A stretch of DNA of 64,000 nucleotides from Streptomyces sp. NRRL F-5727 (GTDB lineage Bacteria > Actinomycetota > Actinomycetes > Streptomycetales > Streptomycetaceae), in contig NZ_JOGX01000028.1 of the NCBI RefSeq assembly GCF_000719555.1, positions 1 to 64,000 on the forward strand. Direction: 5' to 3'. Below, in pieces: positions 15,979 through 24,348 of the stretch. Every line of letters starts with the position of its first letter. The first letter of the stretch is position 1. The notes beneath the pieces were generated by a model that saw only the letters and a list, made by a program, of their open reading frames with translations, was not told the DNA's origin and did not search any database. A program made the position numbers and the translations under genes.

Positions 15979-17385
15979 TCACGCGGCGACCCGCTCGGTG
16001 CCCGTCATGTCCGCGGCCGTGATGCCCTTGGTCCCGGCGATCACGCCCTTCATCTTCTTGGCGAGGGCCTCGAAGAACATGCTGAGCGGAAACTCGTCGG
16101 GAAGCACGTCGTCGACGAGCTTGCGCGGCGGGAGGGAGAGGTCCAGGGCGTCGGGGCCCTTGGCCCACTTGGAGCCCGGGTGCGGGGCGAGGTAGCCGGA
16201 GACGAACTCGTACGCCTTGAACCAGTGGACCAGCTTCGGGCGGTCGATGCCGTCGCGGTAGAGGGTCTCGATGTCGGCGCAGAGGCGGTTGGTGACCTCG
16301 GGGGCGCGCTCCCAGTCGATGGTGAGGACGTTGTCCGTCCAGCGCACCACGTCGTTCTTGTGGAGGTACGCGAAGAGGAGCTGGCCGCCCAGACCGTCGT
16401 AGTTGCGGTTGCGGTCGCCGGTGAGCGGGAAGCGGAACATCCGGTCGAAGAGCACCGCGTACTGCACGTCGCGGCCGTGCTCGTTGCCCTCGGCCTCCAG
16501 CTTCACGGCCTCCTTGAAGGCGGTGAGGTCGCAGCGGAGCTCCTCCAGGCCGTACATCCAGAACGGCTGGCGCTGCTTGATCATGAAGGGGTCGAAGGGC
16601 AGGTCGCCGCGGCTGTGGGCGCGGTCGTGGACCAGGTCCCAGAGGACGAACGCCTGCTCGCAGCGGCTCTGGTCGTCGAGCATCGCGGCGATGTCCGCGG
16701 GCAGCTTGAGGCCCAGGGTGTCGACGGCGGCCTCGGTGACCTTGCGGAAGCGGGCGGCCTCGCGGTCGCAGAAGATGCCGCCCCAGGTGAAGCGCTCGGG
16801 GACCTCGCGGACGGCGACGGTCTCCGGGAAGAGGACGGCCGAGTTGGTGTCGTACCCGGCGGTGAAGTCCTCGAAGGTGATGCCGCAGAAGCCCGGGTTG
16901 TCGTAGCGGGTGGCCTCCAGCTCGGAGAGCCACTCGGGCCAGACCATGCGGAGCACGACGGCCTCGAAGTTGCGGTCCGGGTTGCCGTTCTGCGTGTACA
17001 TCGGGAAGAGCACGAGGTGCTGGAGCCCGTCCGCGCGGCCGGCGGCCGGGTGGAAGACCATCAGCGAGTCCAGGAAGTCCGGCACGCCGAAGCCGCCCTC
17101 GGACCACTTGCGCAGGTCGGCGACGAGCGCGCGGTGGTACTCGGCGTCGTGCGGCACGAGCGGGGAGAGCTGCTCGACGGCGGCCACCATGCGGTCCACC
17201 GTCAGCTCGACGAGGGCGCGGGCGGGCGCGCCCTCGGCCTCGAGGTCCACGGATCCGTCGGCGTTCTGCCAGACCCGGATCTCCTCCACGGCGTTCTTGA
17301 GCTCCGGCCAGGCAGGGTGGTCGATCACGCGGGCATCGGTGGCTATCCCCCCACCGGTCACGTCCTGCACAAGAATTTCCGTCAT
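15979..17385 (-). CDS. DUF6421 family protein
   Basis: A 468-residue protein that I recognise as the DUF6421 family of actinomycetes; no function is known to me. Visible features are conserved aromatic and charged blocks (LFPMYTQNGNPDRNFEA, GGIFCDREAARFRKV, DLVHDRAHSRGDLPFDPF, TGDRNRNYDGLGGQLLFAYL) and no signal peptide or membrane span. HDRAHSRGDLPFDP looks like a possible metal or active-site segment, but that is only an impression. ATG at 17385 has GGAGGAAGAGG upstream. It opens the operon with SDR, threonine aldolase and transglutaminase-like genes, so a role in amino-acid-related metabolism is plausible but unproven. Confidence 0.75.
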   Translation of the reverse strand: MTEILVQDVTGGGIATDARVIDHPAWPELKNAVEEIRVWQNADGSVDLEAEGAPARALVELTVDRMVAAVEQLSPLVPHDAEYHRALVADLRKWSEGGFGVPDFLDSLMVFHPAAGRADGLQHLVLFPMYTQNGNPDRNFEAVVLRMVWPEWLSELEATRYDNPGFCGITFEDFTAGYDTNSAVLFPETVAVREVPERFTWGGIFCDREAARFRKVTEAAVDTLGLKLPADIAAMLDDQSRCEQAFVLWDLVHDRAHSRGDLPFDPFMIKQRQPFWMYGLEELRCDLTAFKEAVKLEAEGNEHGRDVQYAVLFDRMFRFPLTGDRNRNYDGLGGQLLFAYLHKNDVVRWTDNVLTIDWERAPEVTNRLCADIETLYRDGIDRPKLVHWFKAYEFVSGYLAPHPGSKWAKGPDALDLSLPPRKLVDDVLPDEFPLSMFFEALAKKMKGVIAGTKGITAADMTGTERVAA

Positions 17386-17542
17386 GCCTCTTCCTCCACA
17401 GGAGAACCTTGCGTAAAGGAACCGTATCCGCGCATGACGCGTCCCCGCAAGAGGGGTCAAGAGAAATTCTTTCGCGCGACACCCTTCCGACCGCATTTTT
17501 TCCTGTCGATCGGGGGGTGAGCGCGTGCTTCCGCCGAAAGGA

Positions 17543-18115
17543 TCAGACCAGGGGCTTCACCAGGAGCTCGAAGCGGAGGTCATCCCTCCGGGGGAGGCCG
17601 AAGCGCTCGTCGCCGTACGGGAAGGGGCTCGTCTCGCCGGTGCGCCGGTAGCCGCGCCGCTCGTACCAGGCGATCAGCTCCTCCCGGGCGGTGATCACGG
17701 TCATGTGCATCTCTCGGGCGTCCCACAGCGCGCGGACCCGCCGCTCGGCCTCCGCGATGATCTGCTTGCCGAGACCGGCGCCCTGGAGCTCGGGCCGGAC
17801 CGCGAACATGCCGAAGTAGGCGGTCTCGCCGCGGTGCTCCAGCTGGCAGCAGGCGACGGTCTCGCCGTCCCGCTCCACCAGCAGCAGCACGCTGCCCGGG
17901 GCGGAGATCACGGCGGCCACGCCCTCCGGGTCGGTCCGCTGCCCGTCCAGCAGGTCCGCCTCGGTGGTCCAGCCCGCCCGGCTCGCGTCGCCCCGGTAGG
18001 CCGACTCGACCAGCGGCACCACGACGGGGACGTCGTCGAGCACCGCCTGCCGGTACGTGACGGTGCCGGGCCGCCGGCTCTCGGCGGTCTCGGGAACGGG
18101 TGTGGCGGTGTCCAT
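17543..18115 (-). CDS. GNAT family N-acetyltransferase
   Basis: A 190-residue acetyltransferase. Motif A, FGMFAVRPELQGAGLGKQIIAEAER (acetyl-CoA pyrophosphate binding, read as RPELQGAGLGKQI), lies near residue 115, followed by MTVITAREELIAWYERRGYRRTGE (motif B, YERRGY). ATG at 18115 follows GAGGGGAG. The acceptor substrate is unknown. It is a single gene, divergent from the DUF5134 gene. Confidence 0.88.
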   Translation of the reverse strand: MDTATPVPETAESRRPGTVTYRQAVLDDVPVVVPLVESAYRGDASRAGWTTEADLLDGQRTDPEGVAAVISAPGSVLLLVERDGETVACCQLEHRGETAYFGMFAVRPELQGAGLGKQIIAEAERRVRALWDAREMHMTVITAREELIAWYERRGYRRTGETSPFPYGDERFGLPRRDDLRFELLVKPLV

Positions 18116-18287
18116 CCTGCGGGGCTCCCCTCGGGCGCGGTGGATCGGCGTACGCGATCGTTCCGAGCCTAACGCGCGCCTCCGCACTCCCCTTTCGTAC
18201 ACCCGTGCGCGCCCGTGCGCCCGCGTGGCCGCCCGGCGCCCCGGGCATCCCCCTCGGTGGGGGTACGAGTCGAGGGGGAGGTGTGCC

Positions 18288-18875
18288 GTGCACGGACCGG
18301 CCCTGTCCGGGTGGCTGCTCGTCGCGCTCTGCGCGGCCAGCGGGGCCTACTGCCTGCTGCGGATGCGGGCGTGCGCCGGCGAGGAGCGCCGGGCCGCGCG
18401 CGCCGAGGCGGTGATGGGCTTCGGGATGGCCGCCATGGCGCTGCCCGCGGCGGTCGTCGGCCCGCCGTCCTGGAGCTGGGCGGTGTACGCGGCGCTGTTC
18501 GGCGCGGTGGCGGTGGGCGACCTGCTCGCGGCCCGCCGCGACGCCCACCGGCTGCACCACGCGGTCGGCTCGCTCGCCATGCTCTACATGGCGCTCGCGA
18601 TGGCCCCGGCGGCCGGCGGCGCGCCGGGGGTGCACGGGGCGCACGGCGCGGGCACGGTGGGCGGCATCCCCCTCCTCACCGGCGGGCTGCTCCTCTACTA
18701 CGGGGTGTACGTGCTCCGCACCGGCACCCGGCTGGTCCCGGTCGCGCCGCACGCGCGCGCCGCGGGCGCGGCGGGGGCCGGAGGGGCCGGTGCGTGGGCG
18801 ACCCGGCCGGAGCTCACGGTGGTATGCCGGCTGTCGATGGGGCTCGCCATGCTGGCGATGCTCTGCACCCTCTGA
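18288..18875 (+). CDS. DUF5134 family integral membrane protein
   Basis: A 195-residue protein with about five hydrophobic segments: residues 6-20 (LSGWLLVALCAASGAY), 42-58, 65-80, 95-108 and 125-140, plus a final one at the C terminus. It has His-containing loops (HRLHHAVG, VHGAHGAG). I recognise it as the DUF5134 family of streptomycetes; function unknown. GTG at 18288 has GAGGGGGAG at 18272-18280. It precedes an M56 peptidase gene by 110 bp on the same strand, an arrangement common in Streptomyces. Confidence 0.75.
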   Translation: MHGPALSGWLLVALCAASGAYCLLRMRACAGEERRAARAEAVMGFGMAAMALPAAVVGPPSWSWAVYAALFGAVAVGDLLAARRDAHRLHHAVGSLAMLYMALAMAPAAGGAPGVHGAHGAGTVGGIPLLTGGLLLYYGVYVLRTGTRLVPVAPHARAAGAAGAGGAGAWATRPELTVVCRLSMGLAMLAMLCTL

Positions 18876-18973
18876 GTGCCTTGCCCCGCACGGGCGTTCG
18901 CCCCCGGGCGGGCCGAAACCGTGGCGTGCGTCACTTGGCCGGTCAGCCCATACCCCCGGGGAGCACCCGCTCA

Positions 18974-18979
18974 TAGGCT
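18974..18979 (+). promoter_or_regulatory. Candidate -10 box of a leaderless gene
   Basis: TAGGCT ends 6 nt before the ATG of the M56 peptidase gene, with no ribosome-binding site between them. A CsoR-like half site (ATACCCC, from about 18950) lies just upstream. Confidence 0.45.
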
Positions 18980-18985
18980 GACGTC

Positions 18986-19930
18986 ATGTCGGTCTCCCTC
19001 GCACTGCTGCTGCTCGGCGTCCTGACCGCTCTCACCGCTCCCCGGATGCTGGCCCGGGCGGAGTGGGTGGAGCGGGAACCGGTCGTGGCGCTCTGGGTGT
19101 GGCAGTGCGTGGTGGCCGCGGTGCTGGTCAGCTTCGCCCTGTCGATGACGTTCAGCGCGGCCGCCGCCTGGCAGGCCGTGCGCGGGCAGGTGTTCGCGCC
19201 CGCGCCGCGCGCGGTGGTCGACGCGTACGAGCTCTCCACCGGCGACGGCCCCTGGTCGGCGGTGATCGCCGTGGTCCTCGCGGCCGGCGGGCTGTGGTCG
19301 GGCGCCATGCTCGGGCGGGAGATCGGGCTGGCCCGGGCCCGCCGCCGGCAGCGCCGTGCCGACCTGCTGGTCCGCGCCCCGCAGCTGCCCGGGGAGGAGG
19401 AGGCCGCCGGACGGCTGGTCGTCCTGGAGGGCGAGCGCCCCGACGCCTGGTGGCTGCCGGGGACCACACCCCGGCTGGTCGTCACCACCGCGGCCCTGCG
19501 CCGGCTGAAGGGCCGCCAGCTCGACGCGCTCCTCGCCCACGAGCAGGGCCACGCCCGGGCCCGCCACGACTGGCTGCGGCACTGCTCCGGCGCGCTGGCC
19601 GCCGGCTTCCCCGGCGTCCCGGTCTTCACCGCCTTCCGCGAGGAGATGCACCGGCTGGTGGAGCTGGCCGCCGACGACGTGGCCTCACGGCGCTTCGGAC
19701 GGCTCACCATCGCGCTGGCACTGGTGGAACTGAACGAGGAGCGGGGGGTGTTCGGCGCCGCGCCCGGCAGCGGCCCGCTCGCCGGGCTCCCCCAGCGGGT
19801 CGACCGGCTGCTCGCCGCCGCGCCGCGGCTGCCCGCCGCCCGGCGGCTGGGACTCACGGCGACCGCCGCGCTGGTCCCGGTCGTCCCGCTGCTCGTCGCC
19901 TTCTATCCGGGCCTGGCCGCGCTGGGGTAG
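18986..19930 (+). CDS. M56 family metallopeptidase
   Basis: A 314-residue membrane-embedded zinc peptidase related to the BlaR1/MecR1 sensor protease. The zinc motif HExxH appears as LLAHEQGHARARHDW (near residue 190), with a later ELAADDVA segment supplying the third ligand region. Hydrophobic segments lie at the N terminus (3-17), at 35-60, at 90-108 and at the C terminus (285-310). BlaR1 homologues cleave a BlaI-type repressor, but no BlaI/CopY gene is present in the window, so the substrate is unknown. Start chosen at ATG 18986 with a leaderless-type -10. Confidence 0.85.
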   Translation: MSVSLALLLLGVLTALTAPRMLARAEWVEREPVVALWVWQCVVAAVLVSFALSMTFSAAAAWQAVRGQVFAPAPRAVVDAYELSTGDGPWSAVIAVVLAAGGLWSGAMLGREIGLARARRRQRRADLLVRAPQLPGEEEAAGRLVVLEGERPDAWWLPGTTPRLVVTTAALRRLKGRQLDALLAHEQGHARARHDWLRHCSGALAAGFPGVPVFTAFREEMHRLVELAADDVASRRFGRLTIALALVELNEERGVFGAAPGSGPLAGLPQRVDRLLAAAPRLPAARRLGLTATAALVPVVPLLVAFYPGLAALG

Positions 19931-20011
19931 CGGGTGTCCCCCACGACGGTCCGCGCGCGTCCCGGTGTTGCGCGTGGCGTGTCGCCGCGACCGGTCCGGC
20001 AGGATCGTGGA

Positions 20012-20680
20012 ATGCGTACTTCCGCCGTGGTGTCCGGGGGCCTCGCCCTGCTGCTGCTCGTGCTCGTGGTGGCCGGCTGGCCCCCGCTGCTCTCCTTCGA
20101 CCGCGCGGTCGACGAGGCCCTGCACCGCAGCGCCGTCGCCCACCCGGGCTTCACCCGGGTCAACCGGGTGTTCAGCGACTGGGTGTGGGACCCGTGGACG
20201 CTGCGGGCGCTGGCCTTCGCCGTCGTCGTGGTGCTCGCCCGGTCCGGGCACCGGCGGCTCGCCTGGTGGGTGGCCGGGACGGTGGTGGCGGCGGCCGGGG
20301 TGCAGCAGGCGGTGAAGGCGCTGGTCGGCCGGGACCGGCCGGAGTGGCGCGACCCGGTGGACTCGGCGGCGTTCTCCGCCTTCCCGTCCGGGCACGCGAT
20401 GACCGCGGCGGTGGTCTGCGGGCTGCTGCTGTGGGTGGTCGCCCTGGTGGGACGGGAGCCGTGGCGGGGCTGGGGAACGCTGGCCGGGCTCGCGGTCGTC
20501 TCGGTGCTCGGGGTCGGCTGGACCCGGCTCTACCTGGGGGTGCACTGGCCGTCGGACGTGCTGGCCGGCTGGCTCCTCGGCTGGTCCTGCGTGGCCGTCG
20601 CGGTGCTGTCGTACCGCCGGAGCCTCGACCACCGGCCCCTCCCGGCGGGCACCGGCCCGGACGCGGAGGAGCAGACATGA
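20012..20680 (+). CDS. PAP2 superfamily phosphatase
   Basis: A 222-residue integral membrane lipid phosphatase. The three-part phosphatase signature is complete: KALVGRDRP (near residue 103), FPSGHAM (near 125) and TRLYLGVHWPSD (near 170). Six hydrophobic segments surround it. It would hydrolyse phosphatidate, polyprenyl diphosphate or a related lipid at the outer face of the membrane. ATG at 20012 is preceded by AGGAT. It lies after the M56 gene on the same strand, 81 bp away, and ends at a bulged hairpin. Confidence 0.9.
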   Translation: MRTSAVVSGGLALLLLVLVVAGWPPLLSFDRAVDEALHRSAVAHPGFTRVNRVFSDWVWDPWTLRALAFAVVVVLARSGHRRLAWWVAGTVVAAAGVQQAVKALVGRDRPEWRDPVDSAAFSAFPSGHAMTAAVVCGLLLWVVALVGREPWRGWGTLAGLAVVSVLGVGWTRLYLGVHWPSDVLAGWLLGWSCVAVAVLSYRRSLDHRPLPAGTGPDAEEQT

Positions 20681-20683
20681 CGA

Positions 20684-20730
20684 GGCCGCCCGTCCTGGAC
20701 GATCCCCCGTGTCGCCCAGGGCAGGCGGCC
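20684..20730 (+). terminator. Probable terminator after the PAP2 gene
   Basis: GGCCGCC and CCTGG (20684-20698) pair with CCAGG and GGCGGCC (20716-20730), leaving a symmetric 3-nt internal loop. It begins 3 bp after the PAP2 stop codon. Confidence 0.5.
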
Positions 20731-20812
20731 GCCCCGCCGTCGCGCCACGAGGGCGGGCCGGCGAGCCACGCTGAGTATATTGGCCGAGAGCCAGTCAACG
20801 CAGGAGCCCAGC

Positions 20813-21430
20813 ATGACGCCGCGTAGCCCGTCGGTCAACGAAGAGCTTCGACGGCGTTCCCGGGAGCGGATCCTGGCGGCCACCGTCGAGCTGGTCGGAC
20901 GGCACGGATACGAGGCCACCACCCTCGGCGACATCGCGGAACGGGCCGGGGTGGCCCGCGGCCTGGTCTCGTACTACTTCCCCGGCAAGCGCCAGCTGCT
21001 CCAGTCCGCCGTGCACCGGCTGATGCACCTCACGCTGGAGGAGGCGCTGGAGCGCGAGCCGCGCACCGAGGACGGTGCCGAGCGGCTGGCCCGTGCGATC
21101 GACGCGATCCTGGGGCTCGCGGTGGACCGGCCGACGCTGATGCGGACCCACATGGCCGGGATCCTCCAGGCCGAGGGCTTCGTGCGGTGCGAGGAGCAGC
21201 AGCGGCTGGCGTTCCTGCTGCGGGACACGGTGGAGCGGTACGGCTCCGCGGACGTGGACCGGGACTATCCGCTGCTGCGGGCGCTGCTGATGGGCGCGGT
21301 GGTGGCGGTGCTGCTGCCGGGGGCGCCGATGCCGATGGCGCGGCTGCGCGCGGAGCTGTTCCACCGGTACGGCCTGGCCTGGGAGAGCGGCATGCCGCCG
21401 GACGGGGGCCCGCCCGACGGCATGCTCTGA
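20813..21430 (+). CDS. TetR/AcrR family transcriptional regulator
   Basis: A 205-residue regulator. The N-terminal helix-turn-helix is ILAATVELVGRHGYEATTLGDIAERAGVARGLVSYYFPGKRQLL, recognisable by GVARGLVSYYF (near residue 45). The C-terminal ligand domain is variable; the ligand is unknown. ATG at 20813 has AGGAG at 20802-20806, better than TTG at 20780. TATATT (20776-20781) is a likely -10, and a near-palindrome TTGGC-N5-GCCA follows directly, suggesting autorepression. Convergent with the LVIVD gene. Confidence 0.9.
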   Translation: MTPRSPSVNEELRRRSRERILAATVELVGRHGYEATTLGDIAERAGVARGLVSYYFPGKRQLLQSAVHRLMHLTLEEALEREPRTEDGAERLARAIDAILGLAVDRPTLMRTHMAGILQAEGFVRCEEQQRLAFLLRDTVERYGSADVDRDYPLLRALLMGAVVAVLLPGAPMPMARLRAELFHRYGLAWESGMPPDGGPPDGML

Positions 21431-21441
21431 GGCGTCCGGGG

Positions 21442-22968
21442 TCAGTCCAGGTCGCCGAAGTCCTCGAAGTAGTCCGGCTGGGTCTGGACGTTGAGCTCGT
21501 CCATCCGGATCTTCTCCGCGGGGTCGGTGCGGGGGTCGGAGATCTTCAGGACGTCGAGGCCCCGGGCGATCTCGTTCGAGTAGACGTGGCCGTTGTAGTA
21601 GTAGGCGGACCAGGAGCCGCCGGTGGTGAGGGCGGTGGCGGAGACCGGGCCGCGGTCGAAGTACCCGATCTCCTTCGGGTGGGCGGAGTCGGTGAAGTCC
21701 CAGACGGAGACACCGCCCTGGTACCACGCCTGGACCATGAGGTCCTTGCCCTTGACCGGGATCAGCGAGCCGTTGTGGGCGACGCAGTTCTCGGTGTTCG
21801 CCTGGTGGCGCGGGATCTTGAAGTAGCTGCGGAAGACGAGCTTGCGGTTCTTGCCCTTGCCGGTGATGTCGTAGACGCCGTTGGCGCCGCGGTTCGGGCC
21901 GACGGCCGCGTTGCAGGTGGCGCCGCCGCCACCGCCGAGCTCGTCGGTGAAGACGACCTTGTTCGCCTTCTGGTTGAAGGTGGCGGAGTGCCAGAAGGCG
22001 AAGTTGACGTTGTCCTGGACCTGGTCGAGCACCCGGGGGTGCTCGGGGTCGGAGACGTCGAAGAGGATGCCGTCGCCCATGCAGGCGCCGGCGGCGAGGT
22101 CCTTGCCGGGCAGCACGGTGATGTCGTGGCAGCCGGTGGTCTTGGAGACGCCCGGGTTGGTCGGGCCGCCGGGGTTGCCGCCGCCGTCGGGGCCCTCACC
22201 GGGGAAGAGGACGGGGAAGTTGACGACGCGGGCCTGCTCCGGCGCCTCGCGGGGCACCTTGATGACCGAGATGCCGTCGTGCGGCGGCCGGCAGTCGGGG
22301 AAGGCCGCGTTGGGCGAGTAGGAGGAGACGTACACGTACACGTCCTTGCGCTGCGGCAGGAGCGTGTGGGTGTGGGAGCCGCAGGCGGTCTCGACGGAGG
22401 CGACGTACCTCGGGTTCGTGACGTCGCTGATGTCGAAGATCTTCATGCCCTCCCAGGACTCCTTGACGGAGGCGGGCTGCGTCGTGCTGGCGCACGAGTC
22501 GTCGCTGCGGGAGGAGTCGGTGGAGAGGAAGAGGAGGTCTCCGGAGACGGAGATGTCGTTCTGGGAGCCGGGGCAGAGGACCTGGGCGACGGTCTTCGGG
22601 GCCTTCGGGTCGCTGATGTCGAAGATCCGGAAGCCGTCGTAGTTGCCCGCGAAGGCGTACCGGCCCTGGAAGGCCAGGTCGGTGTTGAGGCTCTTGAGCG
22701 CGTCCTTGGGGATGTTCGCCAGGAGCTCGATGTTGTCGGTCTTCACGATCTCGTCGACGCCGGGTATCTCGCCGCTCTGGATCGCGGCCCGCGCCTCGGC
22801 GGCCTGCTCCGCCGAGACCGGCGCCTGGACCGGCGCGTCTCCGGGGTCGGGGGTGGCGACCGCCGTTCCGGCGGCGAGCAGCGCCGCCAGGAGGCCGGCC
22901 GCGGCGGTGGCCGCGCCGAGGCGTCTGATCCGGGAGCGTGGACTGTGCGGGGTATGCAACGAAGTCAC
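21442..22968 (-). CDS. Secreted LVIVD repeat protein (beta-propeller)
   Basis: A 508-residue secreted protein. Residues 1-38 form a signal peptide (RRLGAATAAAGLLAALLAAGTAVATP). The rest carries repeated FDISDPxxP blades: RIFDISDPKAPKTV, KIFDISDVTNPRYV, ILFDVSDPEHPRVL, SVWDFTDSAHPKEI and LKISDPRTDP, the LVIVD pattern of a propeller. Several paired cysteines and His-containing turns (HTHTLLPQ, GCHDITVL) are seen. Function unknown; surface binding is plausible. GTG at 22968 follows GGAGG. It is divergent from a DUF305 lipoprotein gene, and a perfect palindrome lies just upstream of its start. Confidence 0.85.
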   Translation of the reverse strand: MTSLHTPHSPRSRIRRLGAATAAAGLLAALLAAGTAVATPDPGDAPVQAPVSAEQAAEARAAIQSGEIPGVDEIVKTDNIELLANIPKDALKSLNTDLAFQGRYAFAGNYDGFRIFDISDPKAPKTVAQVLCPGSQNDISVSGDLLFLSTDSSRSDDSCASTTQPASVKESWEGMKIFDISDVTNPRYVASVETACGSHTHTLLPQRKDVYVYVSSYSPNAAFPDCRPPHDGISVIKVPREAPEQARVVNFPVLFPGEGPDGGGNPGGPTNPGVSKTTGCHDITVLPGKDLAAGACMGDGILFDVSDPEHPRVLDQVQDNVNFAFWHSATFNQKANKVVFTDELGGGGGATCNAAVGPNRGANGVYDITGKGKNRKLVFRSYFKIPRHQANTENCVAHNGSLIPVKGKDLMVQAWYQGGVSVWDFTDSAHPKEIGYFDRGPVSATALTTGGSWSAYYYNGHVYSNEIARGLDVLKISDPRTDPAEKIRMDELNVQTQPDYFEDFGDLD

Positions 22969-22985
22969 TCCGTCCTCCGTGTTTT

Positions 22986-23003
22986 CCGTTCAAAGCTGAA
23001 CGG
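22986..23003. promoter_or_regulatory. Perfect palindrome upstream of the LVIVD gene
   Basis: CCGTTCA (22986-22992) and TGAACGG (22997-23003) are perfect 7-bp arms around AAGC, 18 bp before the LVIVD start codon. The position suits an operator or a leader hairpin. I cannot assign the regulator. Confidence 0.45.
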
Positions 23004-23142
23004 TGCTGGACCCCGGCAGTATGTTCCTTGGCGTGCTCATCCCAACAGATGGCAACACGAATGTCATCGACGAATCCGGGCGACCCCCCGGAAAGACCTG
23101 CTAGGAACGGCCCCTGTACCGCAAAACCCCCTGGAGGTACCG

Positions 23143-23802
23143 TTGCTGATCCGCCACCACCACCGGCGTGCCGCCGTCGCCGTGACCGTCGCCGCGCTGG
23201 CCGTACTCGCCCTGGGCGCCTGCGAGCCGGACTCCGGCGCCGGCGACCCGCAGCCCACCTCGACCGGCGCCGCCGCGGCGGTCGTCGTACCGGGCAGACC
23301 CGGCGAGCCGGCCCGGCGGGTCTCCCCGGAGGAGGCGGCGAGCCTGCTCCCCGACGAGCGGCCGAACGGCGCCGACTTCCGGTACGTGCAGATGATGGTC
23401 GTCCACCACCGGCAGGCCCTGACGATGACCGCACTGGCTCCCGAGCGGGCGGGATCGCAGGCGGTCAGGAAGGTGGCGGAGCGGATCGCGGCGGCCCAGC
23501 AGCCCGAGATCGGCGCCATGGAGGGGTGGTTGACGACCCACGGCGGCCCCCGGGACCAGGGCGCGCACGCCCATCACGCGATGCCGGGCATGGCGACCGA
23601 GGCGCAGCTCGCGGAGTTGCGGGCGGCGAAGGGCGCGGCCTTCGACGAGCTGTTCCTGAGGCTGATGGTGACGCACCACGAGGGCGCCGTGACCATGGCG
23701 GCCGAGGTGCTCGGCCAAGGCAACAACGTCCAGGTGGAGGAGATGGCGAACGACGTGATCGCGCAGCAGACGGCCGAGATCGGCCGGATGCGGTCGCTGT
23801 GA
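23143..23802 (+). CDS. DUF305 family lipoprotein
   Basis: A 219-residue lipoprotein. The signal peptide ends in a lipobox, LALGAC (Cys near residue 27). Two DUF305 halves follow, each with a His-His motif in a helix: VQMMVVHHRQALTM (near 85) and LRLMVTHHEGAVTMA (near 175). DUF305 proteins are ferritin-like four-helix bundles often linked with copper, but that link is not shown here. TTG at 23143 is chosen because GGAGG lies 5 nt upstream and the signal peptide follows directly. It is divergent from the LVIVD gene, a pairing I recognise from other streptomycetes. Confidence 0.85.
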   Translation: MLIRHHHRRAAVAVTVAALAVLALGACEPDSGAGDPQPTSTGAAAAVVVPGRPGEPARRVSPEEAASLLPDERPNGADFRYVQMMVVHHRQALTMTALAPERAGSQAVRKVAERIAAAQQPEIGAMEGWLTTHGGPRDQGAHAHHAMPGMATEAQLAELRAAKGAAFDELFLRLMVTHHEGAVTMAAEVLGQGNNVQVEEMANDVIAQQTAEIGRMRSL

Positions 23803-23815
23803 CCGCGCGGGCCGC

Positions 23816-24187
23816 TCAGGCCCCCGCCGCCGGGCCGCCGTCCGCGTCCTGACGGGCGGACTGCGCGTCGGCCGCCGTGAGGACGGTGTCGAGGAGGCCG
23901 GGGAAGAGCGCGTCGAGGTCGGCGCGGCGGAGTCCGTTGAGCTTCGCCGTGCCGCGGTAGTCCTGCCGGATGACGCCGGCCTCGCGCAGCACCCGGAAGT
24001 GGTGGGTGGTGGTCGACTTGGTGACCGGGAGGACGAAGTACGAGCAGCTCAACTCGGTCTCCGCGGCGGCAAGTTCGCGGACGATCCGCAGCCGCACGGC
24101 GTCCGAGAAGGCGTGGAGCACCGCCTCCAGGCGGATCTCCTCGCGCGCCGGGTGCTCCAGGAGGCGGGGGCTGGCGGCGGTCGTCAT
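23816..24187 (-). CDS. ArsR-type winged-helix regulator
   Basis: A 123-residue regulator. The winged helix is LHAFSDAVRLRIVRELA, then PVTKSTTTHHFRVLREAGVI as recognition helix (near residue 60) and YRGTAKLNGLRRADLDALFPGLL as wing and dimer helix. No typical metal-binding CxC motif is visible; one Cys occurs in LSCSYFVLP. It is divergent from an Old-Yellow-Enzyme gene. Two palindromes with the same half-site lie between, one over each promoter, so it likely represses both genes, responding perhaps to an electrophile. ATG at 24187 has GGAG 9 nt upstream. Confidence 0.88.
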   Translation of the reverse strand: MTTAASPRLLEHPAREEIRLEAVLHAFSDAVRLRIVRELAAAETELSCSYFVLPVTKSTTTHHFRVLREAGVIRQDYRGTAKLNGLRRADLDALFPGLLDTVLTAADAQSARQDADGGPAAGA

Positions 24188-24233
24188 GGCGGCGGCTCCG
24201 ATTTCTCCCGAGGGTCGGTCCGGGACGCTCCTC

Positions 24234-24262
24234 ATTGTACGAGAGTCCTCGTAGTTTGACAG
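24234..24262 (-). promoter_or_regulatory. Promoter and operator 1 of the ArsR gene
   Basis: On the minus strand CTGTCA (24257-24262) and TACAAT (24234-24239) are 17 bp apart. The palindrome TACGAGAGTCCTCGTA (24238-24253), with perfect 6-bp arms around AGTC, covers the -10 and spacer, an ideal place for autorepression. Confidence 0.65.
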
Positions 24263-24287
24263 GCGCCGTACTACGATGGGTATCGTA
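24256..24287 (+). promoter_or_regulatory. Promoter and operator 2 of the Old-Yellow-Enzyme gene
   Basis: TTGACA (24256-24261) is a consensus -35; TATCGT (24281-24286), 19 bp on, is the likeliest -10. The palindrome TACGATGGGTATCGTA (24272-24287) has perfect 6-bp arms around GGGT and covers the -10. Its TACGA half-site is identical to that of operator 1. Confidence 0.65.
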
Positions 24288-24348
24288 CGAGCGTCCCGCC
24301 GGGCCGCCCCGCGACCGGCGACCCCGCCGTCCCGAAACGGAGTCCGCG

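Noticed and set aside
18948..18964. ATACCCCCGGGGAG, CsoR-like site before the M56 gene
   Set aside because: Only one half fits; the right arm is GGGGAG instead of GGGTAT.
22986..23003. PHO box in front of the LVIVD gene
   Set aside because: GTTCA occurs only once per strand as part of a palindrome; PhoP sites need direct repeats.
22969..23142. SigR or SigE promoter between LVIVD and DUF305 genes
   Set aside because: GGAAC and GTT occur but with a 21-nt spacer, outside the accepted range.
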